Assembly (NCBI GenBank): GCA_003313425.1 | Contig: NHZP01000006.1 | Location: forward strand, 558,001-622,000 | Direction of reading: 5' to 3' | From: Pseudopyrenochaeta lycopersici | Lineage: Eukaryota; Ascomycota; Dothideomycetes; Pleosporales; Pseudopyrenochaetaceae | DNA length: 64,000 nt | Shown: piece by piece, positions 32,231-47,073 of the stretch | How positions within the stretch are numbered: the stretch's first letter is position 1 | Layout: every line of letters starts with the position of its first letter | The notes under the pieces: model-generated | Seen by the model: the letters and a program-made list of their open reading frames with translations, nothing else | Database searches by the model: none | Told to the model about the DNA's origin: nothing | Translations under genes and position numbers: made by a program

Positions 32231-33950
32231 TCCTTTGCACATCCGGAGTGGAAAAAATAACTGCGCCATATCTAACGAACGCAATCCTTGCTGTTCGGCG
32301 CGTGGAATATCGATGGGACTGGACAGAACTGCTATCAGCGCGTACGTAACTTGCGGATCCTAGGCTATCATGAGTACATGTATATCATCTGGACCCAGTT
32401 TTTGAACTGTCTCTAGGAGCATCCCTTGTTTCCTCCGTGCATTGCACTTCAGCGGCATGCCATTCTCTTCTGTTTGACGGGCGCTATACCCTTTCTACTA
32501 CTGGCTGAATCTCTAAGCACACTAATTTGTTCGCTTTCAATTGACCACTAAATAACGGTTGCCTGTCGTTACTTTATTGCCAATGCCCGTCAGCCGCTGC
32601 TCTGTGCTATGCTGTACTTCTAGGCTGTTATTTCAAAAGCTGAACTCTTGGTGCAACGGAAAGAATATATTGCGGGCCAAGTAAGCTTCCATCTAGATAT
32701 CAAAAAAAATTATCGATCAAGTTTGCAGTATTCATTGCGAGCTCCTTCTTAGTTTCTTACCTCGGTAGATCTCCGCTGTGTGTTAGTGAGCATTGCCTAC
32801 GACTGGCCTTCATTACATGGCCGAGCCGCTGGTCCATCAAAAGATCTGGATCGTGAAATTGTGCTCTCTTCTGTTCATGTTACTCGTTGTATGCCTATAA
32901 TGACTTGAATAGCGAATATTGAACCTGCAAGAAACGTTTGACTATGAGAGAAAATGCAAACTTTTGGAAAAACTTCTTTGATTCGTGCTACTACTTTCCT
33001 AAGGCGTTCCGCTGAAGATCGTCGTCCGTGCAAAGGCCAGCCACGTGCGGCGTAGTTAAGGACTGTTATTATAGAATTCCTCAAACGTAGGGAACAAGCG
33101 TTGGTATTGTAAGCGATTCATTCATGATGATTCTATGCGCAACCCTAACTTTAGCACGCTTGTGGAGTTCAGACATTCAAAGCGCCAAACCAAGATATCT
33201 GAGACTCCTTCGGTCTGATCCCTTTTCAGTCCTATTTACGCGCCAGAACATCAAAGATAGCAAGTATTGGTGCACTCACCTGGCGCCCTATTCTCTAAGA
33301 CAGATTAGAAACTTAAAGTGCGTGAAGGCACGCCGGCTGCAGTGGGATACGAAGTTTGTGAGCGAGGCTGATCTGCGCTAACGCGCCGGTCGGATCCTTA
33401 TCCGCTCCACCTTCCCCGCCCATTCCTCCTAGGATCACATTCCGCTACCAGGTCTGATTAACTGAGGAAGACACCTCAAACGCATAATGTTCTGATTGAT
33501 CCTCGCTCTTGACATATCTGTTTCCGAATGACAATCACGATCTTAATCTCCCCAGCCCTATTCGTAAACCAAATCAGAGACGAAACATGACATTCAGTGC
33601 TACAATCTTAAACAAGATGACACAATCCATTTCTGCCTTTCTTCATCACCACGCTCATCAGCTTCCTCCTTGAGGCAACGATGATGCCTCAGAAGCATCC
33701 ACTGTTTCGGACTCAGAGGCTATTTTTTCCAACATCAGGCCGCCAGTATCAGATTGATTCGCGTCCAAAGTCACCACAATGGGATACATGCAAGATATAA
33801 CATTGAGCCTTATATAGCTTGCAGATGCTCATCAGCTTCGTCATCAGTGGTTGCCTTTCACACTTCTTTCATTGCCATTCCTACTTCCAGGTGAAGCCGG
33901 CTGGGTTTTTGAACTCATATTTCTCTATATTGTTAACATACAATTGTAAA
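32231..33950. other. 1.7-kb gene-poor region
   Basis: No gene is supported. A plus-strand frame of 85 codons at 33124..33381 has no features. A 43-codon minus-strand frame at 33658-33789 is listed separately. Confidence 0.45.
33658..33789 (-). CDS. Possible 43-residue hypothetical protein
   Basis: The frame runs from ATG 33789 to a TGA ending at 33658. The product begins MYPIVVTLDANQSDTGGLML and ends in an acidic Ser/Glu-rich tail (ESETVDASEASS). A TATATAAG sequence lies on the minus strand about 30 bases before the ATG, which is unusually well placed. It has no domain and could be chance or the last exon of a decayed gene. Confidence 0.2.
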   Translation of the reverse strand: MYPIVVTLDANQSDTGGLMLEKIASESETVDASEASSLPQGGS

Positions 33951-34569
33951 ATGGCCCCAATCTTCAAAATTGTTGCTCTTTTGAGCCGTAGGTTCCTCCA
34001 GGACTGACCACCCTGTTTTTGCTAACCATTTCTCAGTTTCTCTCTATGTCACCGCCCAAGGCACACAATTCATCACTGGAACTTGTGCATCAGACGCTGA
34101 ATGTGCATCTGCCTGCTGTGGGTTTAATAGTGGAAAATGTGCAGGCCCTGTGGTGGCGCAAGAACGAGACGGAGGTTGTGGATTTGGCGATGCTCAACCA
34201 AACGATAATGCTGCTCAAGCGTTGACCGGAGGGAACCGAAATACAAATGCAAATGCTCAAGGACAAGGTCAAGGTCAAGCCGCGGCCCCTCAACCTGCTG
34301 CTCCGACTCAGATCGCGCCCTCTGGCGGTAACGGCGCTGGAAACGGCGCTGGAAACGGCGCTGGAAAGCAATTCATCACAGGCGCTTGCTCCTCGGACGC
34401 TGACTGTGCTGCTGGATGCTGCGGATTTAAGAGCGGGAAATGCGCGGGGCCAGTGGTGGCACAAGAGAGGGACGGTGGATGTGGATTCGGTGACGCGCAG
34501 CCTAATGATAATGCTGCTAAAGCGCTTCGAGGACGAAGTTTAGGGAGAAGGGGAGCTGCTTTTATGTGA
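33951..34569 (+). CDS. Secreted Cys-rich protein with two tandem BAS2-like modules
   Basis: Two exons, 33951..33987 and 34037..34569, give 189 residues. A signal peptide (MAPIFKIVALLSLSLYVTAQ) is followed by two near-identical six-cysteine modules. Each reads QFITG-C-SDA-C, then CCGF-SGKCAGPVVAQ, ERDGGCGFGDAQPNDNAA. They are joined by a Gly/Gln/Ala/Pro linker with short repeats (GQ x3, GNGA x3). The module matches what I recall of the 'biotrophy-associated secreted protein 2' family, small secreted proteins of plant-associated fungi that usually have one module in about 100 residues. The intron sits inside the signal peptide, as is common in effector genes. It is probably extracellular; its activity is unknown. 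Confidence 0.88.
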
Positions 34570-35970
34570 CTAATGTTTGACGATTCTTAAGATGAAAGTG
34601 TACCAAAAGGTACAGCTGAATATCATTCTATATGTTGATTGGTTGGCGCTGCATCTTCTACGATGGATAGTGTCTCAATCAATCTACTTGCTGTCAGCTA
34701 TTGAATAGAATACCCATTCACTATTGCTCATCAGTATGTTCGACCTGACCGTTTCCTTTCAGTGCCTTTGTGGCTGCTTTGCACAATCGTCTCAGCTTTC
34801 CAGGCCTCATTATAGGTGTCGCTCCTATCTTGAGATGACAAGTACACCTCCGAGTAAACAATTGATCAACGTCAGGATCTAACATGTTTGGGTGTCATTT
34901 CGTGTACTCAATCGACTCATGTGATACAACATAGATTCGCTGGATGCAAGCGTTTCCGCTGGTGTGAAATTGCCGCCATCTCTTGGAGCTCAAGTCGGCC
35001 ACTACAAAGGCATCGTATTCGTCGCGCACAAGACGAAATTTCGGATCCACAAATAGTAAAAGGATTCGTGACATTGGCATTCTCCGAGATTCGCTTTGTT
35101 TGAACACGCGTCCAACAGCTCTTGACTCCGGCGAATTGCGTGTGGAGAAGCGGACATGAACAGCGGCGTGCGCAAGCAATCACCGATCAATAACTTGGCT
35201 TGCGCAAGCAAGGCCTTTTGTGAAACAGGCCACTGTTGTCAAGGGAGAAGCGTTGGGGCCCGCCGAGTTTGTGCAGGGACGAGGGCGTCCGGACTCTGCC
35301 GCAACCGCTTGAGACGGATGGCTGGAGAAGAGCGATAAACAGGCAGAAGCCGTTGGGAAAATCCTTATCGATAGGCTAACTATCTTCAAACATGCCGTGA
35401 TTGTATGACCATATGCGCGATTTTCTTTGTGGCGGCGAACGAGTGGTCGAGAAGTCGGGAGGCGAAAGAGCTCAGAGTCGCGAACTGAAAACGGCGTGGC
35501 TGGCATCTCCCAAAAATAGACAGGTCCAGCCTCGTTCCCCAACAGATGTCCACTTTATCCCACGCCAACCCAGCCGACTTCTCGCATGTTGACAGCCACA
35601 TCCTGCATCCGGTCCCCCTATTACTGGTCCACTGTCGGGAATAGTGGGGCCAGGGGCGTACCTTGCTTTGTTTGAATGTTGACCAGTAGGGCTGAAGGAG
35701 GCTGGGCGTGGGCTGTTTGCATACGTATGCTGTGTGGGTACGCAGACGGCGGACTTTGCACGCCTAGAAGGTACTGGTAGGGTGAGTAATAAAGGTATTG
35801 TGTGGTAGGTATAAGAGTCCCCGAGAACGCTTCAGTTGAGAAGTATCTAGCAAGCATCTGATCAAAGAAGTTCAACGTCAACTGCACACTACAGTCAACC
35901 TTGGCCAAGTCGCATACCTCTATACGCAGTCTTTCGAAATCGCTACAGCCCAACACACTCCTCAGTCAAA
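34570..35970. other. 1.4-kb intergenic region
   Basis: I see no gene. Overlapping open frames on both strands at 35180-35600 (up to 120 codons) have no signals. The short palindrome CTTGCGCAAG occurs near 35209. The last 150 bases are the likely promoter and 5' UTR of the GPI-protein gene. Confidence 0.5.
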
Positions 35971-36277
35971 ATGCAGTTCTCCATCATCTCTCTCGTCGTT
36001 CTTGCCGCCACCGCTTCGGCTTCCTTTGTTCCCCGCCAACTCAACGGGACAACAGCCGCTTACTACCCAACCGGCACGGGCAGCGTGAAGCCAACCGGCA
36101 CTGCTCCCTCCACAAAGCCTACATCCCAGATCCCCTTCACTGGTGCTGCTGCCATGCCTACACATATGGCCGGCTCGGCTCTTGGCTTTGTTGTTGCTGG
36201 CGGTGTTGCTTTGGTAAGTCTTGTCCTTAAACGCTGCTTAAACTACACTTAATTAACACATGTGTCAGATGCTATGA
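35971..36277 (+). CDS. Small GPI-anchored cell-surface protein
   Basis: Two exons, 35971..36213 and 36269..36277, give 83 residues. The second exon contributes only Met-Leu-stop. The protein has a signal peptide (MQFSIISLVVLAATASAS) with a KexB-like Arg after it (FVPRQ). A short Thr/Ser/Pro-rich ectodomain with one N-glycosylation sequon (NGTT) follows. A C-terminal hydrophobic tail (GSALGFVVAGGVALML) comes after small residues (GAAA), the usual GPI-attachment signal. The splice at TTG|GTAAGT removes a basic extension (VLKRCLNYT) that would spoil the GPI signal, which supports the tiny second exon. It probably sits in the plasma membrane or wall; the role is unknown. Confidence 0.78.
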
Positions 36278-36766
36278 AGAATAGTGCGCACTTGACTTTT
36301 ATCCACTTTGGATTTCTTCTCTCCACTTTTAATTGGCGCTGATTCTTTCGACTTTGGCGCATCACCATGGTGTGCGGCGTACCGCGGGCATCAATAGGGT
36401 ATAGAGTATGAGTATGGCCGGCGCATCATGGGAACAAAGATCTACACTTATAGATATTATATTCGTTGTAATGCAATGTCTGGGCCTAGATGAATGGTTC
36501 ATGAATAGATGAGGCAGCTTGAGCAGATGTCAAGCTTTGGAATTATGGGTTAGCCTCTGAGGTACACAAAACTACAAAGAATATATGCTCCTCGTTCCAT
36601 TTACTACGCCTGATTTGGCGCTGAAAATATTTCCTCGTATATTCACACGCCAGCAATGGCACGTCAGAAAGACAATATGGGCCTCACTCAATATGAGCAA
36701 TGTTTACAAATCGAGTTTACTTTCATGTGTTGATCGAATCCGTCCAGAAAACAAGGTGAATGCTTG
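36278..36766. other. Convergent intergenic region
   Basis: This spacer lies between the GPI-protein gene (+) and the lipase gene (-). Nothing but presumed 3' UTRs is seen. Confidence 0.6.
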
Positions 36767-37968
36767 TCACAATTCAACAATCTCGGGGAAGTCTTCGTTG
36801 CTGGTACTATGCCTCGGATATTTGGAGAGTGGATCTCCGCCCGGAAGACAAAGGCCAAGTCGCCAAAAGTAATCTCGGTGTGCGAAGAACAGCTGCCAGA
36901 ACTTGAAGCGGGTAGGTAGGCCCCATGCAGGCTTGCCCTCATCACTGCCAGCGATGCAGCGTGTGTCCGCATCGCCTTCGCAATATCGGACATCAGCAAT
37001 TGAAAAGGGAAGGTCTGCTCCTGATATAAAGATTTCCTCACTGTGCATGGCATAGCCCCATTCATCAAGCGGTAGGAGGGGAACAGGATCGCCTGCGTGG
37101 GTGACGCGATGGAGTTTGTTGTCCGCATGGTTCGAGGTGAGGTTGAAGCGCTCGTCGATATACTTGTTGAGTTCGTTGTTTCCAAGCCTTGGTTCTCCAA
37201 AGGTGGTGACATGTGGATCCCACCCGCGTGCCTTGAAGTCGAGACCTGCGAGAGTAGCGACAGCGCCTCCGAGCGAGTGGCCAACTAGAACCAGCTTGTA
37301 GCTGGGATACTTTTGGAGTGCCTCGGCCACATGGGGTAGGATGACTTGGCGCGTGTTAAGCCACGACGAGTAGAAGCCGGTATGTACGCTGCAGTTGTCG
37401 CACTTGGGCGGATCTGCAGGCGGCGCGTCCTCGCCGTCGCCGGATTGGCTTCCATACAGGCTCGGTGCAATCAAATCTGGGGCGGCATGGTCATCGTCGC
37501 CTGGATATGGGACGTATGCTTGCGGGATGGTGGAGAGGTCTGCGATGGTGTTGGCTATCGAGTACGTTCCGCGGAAGGCGAGGATGAGACGAGGGTTGGC
37601 AGGAGCGTGGGAGAGGGCGATGTAGCCGCACGAGTCAGAGAGGAAAGGGCCAGTGTTCCATGCCTGGAGTTGTCAGTATCGCAGTGGCAGGCGGCACGGG
37701 ACGCGGCCGCCGGGCGACTCACGGTGACCAGCTCGAAAGCGTCAAAGTCGCGGTCTGCGCAGCGGCTGGCGCATGAGAAGGGTTTCTGTATGCCCAGGCC
37801 AGCTGTGCCTACGCAGTAGGATATATCGACGATGCGCGCCAGTTCCTCGAGCTCCCAGAAGAGGGCCTGGGTGACGAGGCTGGCATTGCCGGGGCCGCCA
37901 GCGCTGGCGGCGACTATCGCAAGAGAACATGGCAGAAGGCCGCGGACAAGGCTCTGGAAGAAGCCCAT
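36767..37968 (-). CDS. Secreted class 3 lipase (alpha/beta hydrolase)
   Basis: Two exons, 37723..37968 and 36767..37663, give 380 residues. A signal peptide (LVRGLLPCSLAIVAASAG) is followed by a helical segment with cysteines. The lipase core comes next: LILAFRGTYSIAN, then the nucleophile elbow LVGHSLGGAVATLAG with Ser at about 212. FGEPRLGN is the typical strand-turn after it. The catalytic Asp is in HAGDPVPLLP and the catalytic His lies near AHRDYFWRLG. The family (fungal triacylglycerol lipases and feruloyl esterases) is extracellular and acts on lipids or plant-wall esters. An insertion with paired Cys (PPKCDNCSVHTGF) precedes the elbow and is common in filamentous-fungal members. Substrate cannot be told from sequence. 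Confidence 0.92.
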
Positions 37969-38322
37969 GAGGAGCGGTCTACCACATGGTCCGGTATGCC
38001 CGGGAGCGGTGGAAGAGGCACCGGCCGCAGGACGCTCGCAACTCGATCACGACCGTGTGAGGCAGGCGGTGGCACTGTCTTGGCGTGCCTGGGCGCCAAG
38101 CCGAGTGGTCGCATTACATCATCGGTGGTGCGTTTGGTTTTGCTGGGAACAGTCGGCCGATGTCATTATGGAGTGCATGCGCGCTGCTTACCAAGTTACT
38201 GCCTTTTCTTGCCAATACCCAAGACTCCCGTTGGCATCCGGATAAGACACGACCGACTCCTCTTGTTGCCGTGACTCCCGCACTTTTGCGTCTGGGCATA
38301 TTCGCTTCCTCGCTTCTCCACC
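37969..38322. other. Divergent promoter region
   Basis: This 354-base spacer between the lipase (-) and the membrane protein (+) presumably carries both promoters. I see no gene. Confidence 0.6.
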
Positions 38323-39540
38323 ATGACAACCCAGCAACCATCAGCAGAAGTTCCCCGGCCTGCCACGCCTGTGCCTACCTCGCCGCCCACTACGGCGCAG
38401 TCCAACGCCCTCCCCGCAATCCAAGTCGAGCACGCGAGCAATGCCGACCACCAAGACGCCCAAAATCTCCAAGCCCGCAGCACAACGCCCGTCGACGCCA
38501 GTGCCAGCCTCAACCCAAGTGTGAACCCCAGCCGCGCACCCTCGCCAAATCGACATGCCATATTCCCACACACCCAAATCACCTACGATGACCCCGACTT
38601 CCGCCGCCCGCCGCCCCTCAAATACTCGCTGCGCATTCGCAAAAAGTCCATCTTCTGGTTCTGGACGCTCATCATCGTCGACTGCATCTTCATGCCCATA
38701 GGCCTGTACTTTGGCATGTGGTATGGCCTTACACGAGACCAGTTGTCCGCAAATGCAGTCTTCAGCATCAGCACCGCCCTACTCGGAACCGTCTCCATTG
38801 TCGAATACTTCATCCGCTTCCATCGGCTGTGGAAGAAGAACTCTAACTGCAGAGTCATTGGCGCAGAGCGGTGGTATCTCGACTGGTTCCACTGGAATCT
38901 CTCAGTCGGCTGGTTCTTTGTCATGATCGAACTCATAGCGTACGTCTACTCCCCATTTCGTCGTATTCGTCATGATGCTAACGCAGTATAGAGGTACCTG
39001 TCCCCATGATCCTCCAATCCGAGTCCTCGCCATGCCAGCTTCGACCATGCTCTTCGCCATTGGCCTCGAACTCCTTGCTGTAGACGTTCTGCGAATCATG
39101 AAGATTCCAGCACCATGCCGCATCTCTTCACTGCCACAGGGCGCCCCCCTACGGCCCGGCATCTACGCCTACATTGAGGATATATGCGCCGTCGACGGCT
39201 CAGGTGGCACCGAGTTTCGCCAGAGATTGAATCTGAGATATCAGGCTAGCAAGGCTTTTCGTGAGATGTTGCATCGTTTGACGCTCTTCTGGGCCATTGG
39301 TGCCATCATCTGCAGTGTTGTCTGTACAGCCATCATCTTCACTATTCAACGAGACGCTGCCTACGTGGTATGTATTTTCTTCCCGAACCTTTTTCTTTTA
39401 TTTACTAATAATACTGCTAGGTTGGTTGGATCCTTCCCTTCCTCTGGGCTGCTGTCTGGACCGCCATCACAATTCCCTGGGTTCAGCACGAATTGAGAAA
39501 GGAGTACGACGAATGGACCACCGCCAAGTGGAAGGCATAA
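38323..39540 (+). CDS. Polytopic membrane protein, unknown function
   Basis: Three exons, 38323..38939, 38992..39367 and 39421..39540, give 370 residues. The first 110 residues are Pro/Ser/Thr-rich and disordered. About five hydrophobic segments follow: FWTLIIVDCIFMPIGLYFGM, AVFSISTALLGTVSIVEYF, WFFVMIELIA, LFWAIGAIICSVVCTAIIF and VGWILPFLWAAVWTAITIP. Basic loops (RFHRLWKKNSNCR) lie between them. The arrangement is shared by a widespread but uncharacterised fungal membrane-protein family, as far as I can tell. ATG 38323 has a good CACCATGAC context. I cannot name a substrate or role. Confidence 0.85.
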
Positions 39541-40276
39541 GATTCTTGCATTTCTTTATTTCCCTGTCTTTTTTCTATTTTCTCTTGTACTATTACTATC
39601 ACAGTCGACGGTCAATCATTGCAATGGCGTTCGCACGATACACACTGAGTGCTGAGATTATTGATACCATTTCCATATAAAAGATTGCCAATTCTGCAAA
39701 TCCTAATAGCAACGAGTTTTGTCGTAGGAGATATCAGACGTCACTGTCTCTCATTTCTTGCTACCGTCATGGTCGCCGCAAATCAGTTGCACTTTTCCAA
39801 TTTCCAAAGACGCGTCAGCTGAGGCCACGTCCTGACATCATGATCATGATGTGATACGTTGATGTTCCCAATGCTCAGATCCGCACCGGTCCTATAAACG
39901 GCCGGCTGTGTTCGTCCGCCCCGTGCTAAGTTAAGCTTTGCTATGACATAATCCACGGTTTTGGCGCCCGGGGCAGGATGCAAACCCGCTTTCCTAACTG
40001 AGTTTGATGGCAAGGATGATATATTTCCGATCTCCATTGGACAAACCTAAGATCATGTCGAGCCATCAAGGAGCAGCTCTGGTAACAAAAAAAAAGGGGG
40101 AGAGAGAAAGAGCAACCAGGCCCGATATGTTCAGAGCCACAATGCCCCTTTCTCTCTGTGTGTTATCGGTAAAGGTTCAGGATGCTCCCATGTGCGCGCA
40201 TCTGCTCCAACAGCTTGGGTATCATATAGCACTCATGTCCCTCATGGCGCCATTTCTTCTTGCTGATGATTCGCAT
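39541..40276. other. Convergent intergenic region
   Basis: This spacer lies between the membrane-protein gene (+) and POLD2 (-). It holds a poly-A/poly-G run near 40085-40105. I see no gene. Confidence 0.55.
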
Positions 40277-41961
40277 TCACGATGCAGGCTGCACGACACC
40301 AATATTCACGATCTCAACCTCCCAGCTCTCCAAATCAACAAGAACTATTGTACCCGTCTCCCGAAATCTTGGCACGCTAACAAGCAAGACTCTCTGCCCT
40401 GACGGCCCTTCAATAACCCGCTTCCCAAACTTATCCTGACAGCCTGCAAGATAAATATGTGGGCATTCCTTCAATAGTAGCGGGTCGTCATCTTGAAACG
40501 GATAACACCATAGGGTGTCCGGGGCCGTGGGTGCGATACAGCGCCAGCGCAGCATCATTTCCATCACTTCTAGGGGCTCGACCTCATCAACGTACTTTAG
40601 GAGGTCTCCGACTGTTTGCCCGCCTGTGCCTAGGACGCGATATCCTTCAATGTCACCATCCCAGGGGTTCGTGACAGCATCAAGGCCATGAATTGTTTCG
40701 TTGCTCTTCACTGTCGGTTCCGCGTACAGTCTTGATTTCGGGAACAAGGCGGGATGTAGGGGTTGTTGAGGTAATGCGACGTTTGCGGGATCAGAGGCGC
40801 CTGGGAGAAGGGTGATGGGTAGTGAGGGCAGGAGGTCTGACAAGAAGGTGTCGAGGCGCTCGGCTGGAGAAGCATTGTACGAGGAGGCATCGTAGCCATA
40901 GTTTTTACTTTTGCTTTTCTTCACTGCAAAGTCCTCGCGGGATAGAATGGGCGATGCATGTGAGAGGGAGTCGCCTGCTATGATGAGGCGGGTAATCTTG
41001 CTCGCTTCTATCTGAGTGGGTGGGCCCCCTGCTTCCCCAGTGAGATATTCTAGCAGCAGGTCCAAGGACAGCTCGTCGTCATCCGCGCCGGTGATGTCCA
41101 GTCCGGAGACAATGGCCAGCTTGCCAGCTCTTTCGCGCTGTGGCGGTGATTTCTTCGCGCGTGAGAGCGCCGAGTCTTCACGTTCCCACCTTTGCGGTTG
41201 TCGCGGGAGGTCTGCGTATTGTGTTGCAACGACTTGAAAGGTGCCGTCTGCTTGTTCGGTTCCGAGGGCTGCGAGCACGCAACCGGTCACGTAGTGTGAG
41301 CTGAGGCTCTCACCTGTCACGCGGAGGCGGCCAGATTCGTCTTCGAGCATTATCTCGTCCTGGCCAGAAGAGGAGACATAGGTTGCGCGCGGTGGTGGGG
41401 CGGCTATCCAGTGCTGGGCAAAGTCAGCTCACGATGCCAAAGGGACGTCTTGCTTCACGCAGCGGCGTATACATGCCTCCTTCGATATGTCATCCAGCAC
41501 GTTGGGCTTCAGTGCCATCTCCATGTAAACAGTGCCCACGATCCAGCAAAGCTGTCCCTGCCGCACATCAAGCACGCGCTCAACGAAGCTTGCCCTCTCC
41601 CCGCCCAGCTTGTGAATGTCAGCCTCATTTGATGACATTGTTTCACGCCTACTAGGCGAATGCACTGCCAGCGTGCAGGACCCGTACCTCGAAGTCGCTC
41701 CATGCGTCCTCAGCCTTTTGCTTCACCGACTTCTTCAATTGCGCCAGTCGTAAAAAGTACATGTCGGCGAACTGGTGCGCATAGTGTTTGTCGCTGCCCT
41801 TTGGTAGTTCGAACGTGTGCAGTGGGCTGTATGCGGAAGAGTTTCGGGCCATGCCAGACGGAGCATCTTCACTATTGCCTGTTAGGAGCTGCCGCGCAAG
41901 ATGTTTGGTGTGGAACACACAATGGTGCACCTTTCAGCAGATCACCGTCGGGGTTCCCCAT
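40277..41961 (-). CDS. POLD2: DNA polymerase delta small (B) subunit
   Basis: Four exons, 41931..41961, 41688..41878, 41477..41608 and 40277..41413, give 496 residues. The protein is the structural B-subunit of replicative DNA polymerase delta in the nucleus (yeast Pol31, human p50). Family blocks include YAHQFADMYFLRLAQLK, RVLDVRQGQLCWIVGTVYME, KPNVLDDISKEHWIAAPPPR, an inactive calcineurin-like phosphoesterase core (LAIVSGLDITG, LIIAGDSLSH, LPSLPITLLPGASDPAN) and the C-terminal ECPHIYLAGCQDKFG. Exon 1 is only 31 bases. Intron 3 (41414..41476) starts with GC rather than GT: only GC|AG restores the conserved DISKEHW junction and the frame. Confidence 0.95.
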
Positions 41962-42419
41962 GTTCGTGACTGGAAAGGAAAAAGCAGGGGCTTGGGGCTC
42001 GCTCGTCGCTGTTGTGGTTGACTGGCGTTCGGGACTTGGAAAATGTTCAGCGTCGCGTCGTCGCGTGTTGCAGGCCGCACTGGCCTAAAATGGAACTGTA
42101 AGAGCTCTGCCAACTAGCCCCGGATTTCTTTCGGACCATGTCAGTAACTATCAAATCACAGCTATTACTTTGCTTCTCTGCCAGACTGACCCATGTCACG
42201 GGTGCTCAATTACGACTGCGCGGCATCTTTGCCAGGTATTCAAACTCGCGTCCATTTGATCATTCTGGTAGCCCTAATCTGGCTGGCTGTGGAATTGCCC
42301 TTCAAGCCGAATCCTTCTATAAACAAAAGCCGACACTGCCATTAACGCCTCTAAATGCTCCTTGCATGTTCTAAGTGGTATATCAAGTCTGTGCTCAAGC
42401 CCAATCCAAACTGCCAAAC
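41962..42419. other. Spacer between POLD2 start and maltase end
   Basis: This is the POLD2 promoter region and the maltase 3' region. I see no other gene. Confidence 0.6.
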
Positions 42420-45341
<2,922 letters not shown>

Positions 45342-47073
45342 ATGTCCCGCCGCAACAGCAGCGTCGTTGCTGTCGATCCTGAGCAGGCTCGCCGCCTCTC
45401 AATCGCCGTCCCAGATATTAAACAGGTCACCCACGATGCCAACAAAGCGACACAATCCGAACAGAACATGACCTTGAGACAGGGTCTCCGGCTCTATCCC
45501 AAGGCCGTTGCATGGTCTGTTCTGCTCTCTGCTGCCATTATCATGGAAGGTTTCGACAAAGTCCTCATCGCCAATCTTATGGCCGTTCCTGCCTTCAAAC
45601 GGAAATTTGGTGAACCCATCGCCGACGGCTCCTACGAGGTTACCGCAGCCTGGCAGTCGGGCCTCACCAATGGTGCATTCGTTGGAGAGTTCATGGGTCT
45701 TCTACTCAACGGCATCATTGCCGACCGTTTCGGATACAAGAAGACAATGATTGGTGCGCTGTTTGCCGTCAATCTATTCATCTTCATCGTCTTCTTCGCC
45801 CAGAATATCGTCATGCTTCTATGCGGTCTCATTCTATGCGGTGTCCCGTGGGGTGTATTCCAGACCCTGACCTGCACATATGCCGCTGAAGTGTGCCCCG
45901 TCCCGCTCCGCCCAATCCTTACAACCTATGTCAACCTCTGCTGGGTCATTGGTCAATTCCTTGCTTCTGGCGTATTGAAAGGCGTTGCGGAGCGTCCCGA
46001 TCAGTGGGCATACCGCATTCCATATGCCCTGCAATGGATGTGGCCTCTGCCATTGATGATCGGTATTAGCTTCGCTCCCGAATCTCCCTGGTGGCTCGTC
46101 CGCAAAGATCGCGATGACGAGGCGAAGAAGATGCTCATGCGCTTGACTTCTCCTGAGAAGCACCCCGACTTCAATGCCGATGAGACTATTGCTATGGTAA
46201 GTGCCCAAATATGGTCCCCATGTGACCCAGACGCTGACTGAGTACCAGATGCGCCACACCAACGAACTTGAGAAAGCCGTATCTGCTGGTACCTCGTACT
46301 TGGACTGCTTCAGGGGCACCGATCTTCGAAGGACTGAGATCGCAGCTATGACTTGGTTCACGCAGGCCTTTTGCGGTGCCGCTCTCATCGGTTATTCGAC
46401 ATACTTCTTCCAGCAGGCCGGATTGAGCGACTCCGATGCATTCAGCATGTCTCTGGGCCAGTACGCTATTGGCGGCGTTGGTGTCTTTATCGCATGGGCG
46501 CTGATTCCTCGAGTTGGACGTCGGACCCTATACGTCTGTGGCGACGCTGTCATGATTATACTTCTGATCATCATTGGTGGTCTTGGTACTATTCCCAAAG
46601 GCAACGTTGGAGCACAATGGGGTATTGGAGCCATGCTTCTTCTCTTTGCTGCTGCTTACAACTGCACTGTCGGACCGGTTTGCTACGCCATTGTCGCTGA
46701 AATCCCTTCCACTCGACTCCGTCAGAAGACCGTCGTGTTGGCCCGCAATTTTTACAACCTCGCATCTGTGGTTGGCAACGTCCTTACACCCCGCATGTTG
46801 AATCCTGGCGCATGGAATTGGGGTGCCAAAGCCGGCTTCTTCTACGCTGGAACATGCTTCGGCTGCTTCCTTTGGGCGTTCTTCCGCCTGCCCGAACCTA
46901 AGGGAAGGACATTCGCAGAGCTCGACATCCTCTTCGAGAAGCGTGTTTCTGCCAGGCATTTCAAGGATACCGTCGTTGAACAGTTTCATGTTAGCGACAC
47001 TGAGAGCGATCTTGGTGAGAAGAAAGGCGCTTCTGCGCATCTTGAGCAGGTCAACACCAAGGAGATGGCATAG
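45342..47073 (+). CDS. Maltose/alpha-glucoside permease (MFS sugar transporter)
   Basis: Two exons, 45342..46196 and 46249..47073, give 559 residues with about 12 membrane segments. The family marks are ADRFGYKKTMIGAL after helix 2, the PESPWWLVRK block after helix 6, a long central loop with the intron in it, and a sugar-transporter-type PEPKGRTFAELD near the end. The N-terminal ALSI-like and MEGFDKVLI segments and TLTCTYAAEVCPVPLRPILT are typical of fungal alpha-glucoside:H+ symporters of the plasma membrane. Its pairing with a cytosolic GH13 maltase across one promoter supports maltose rather than hexose as substrate. This specificity is inferred from context. Confidence 0.92.
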
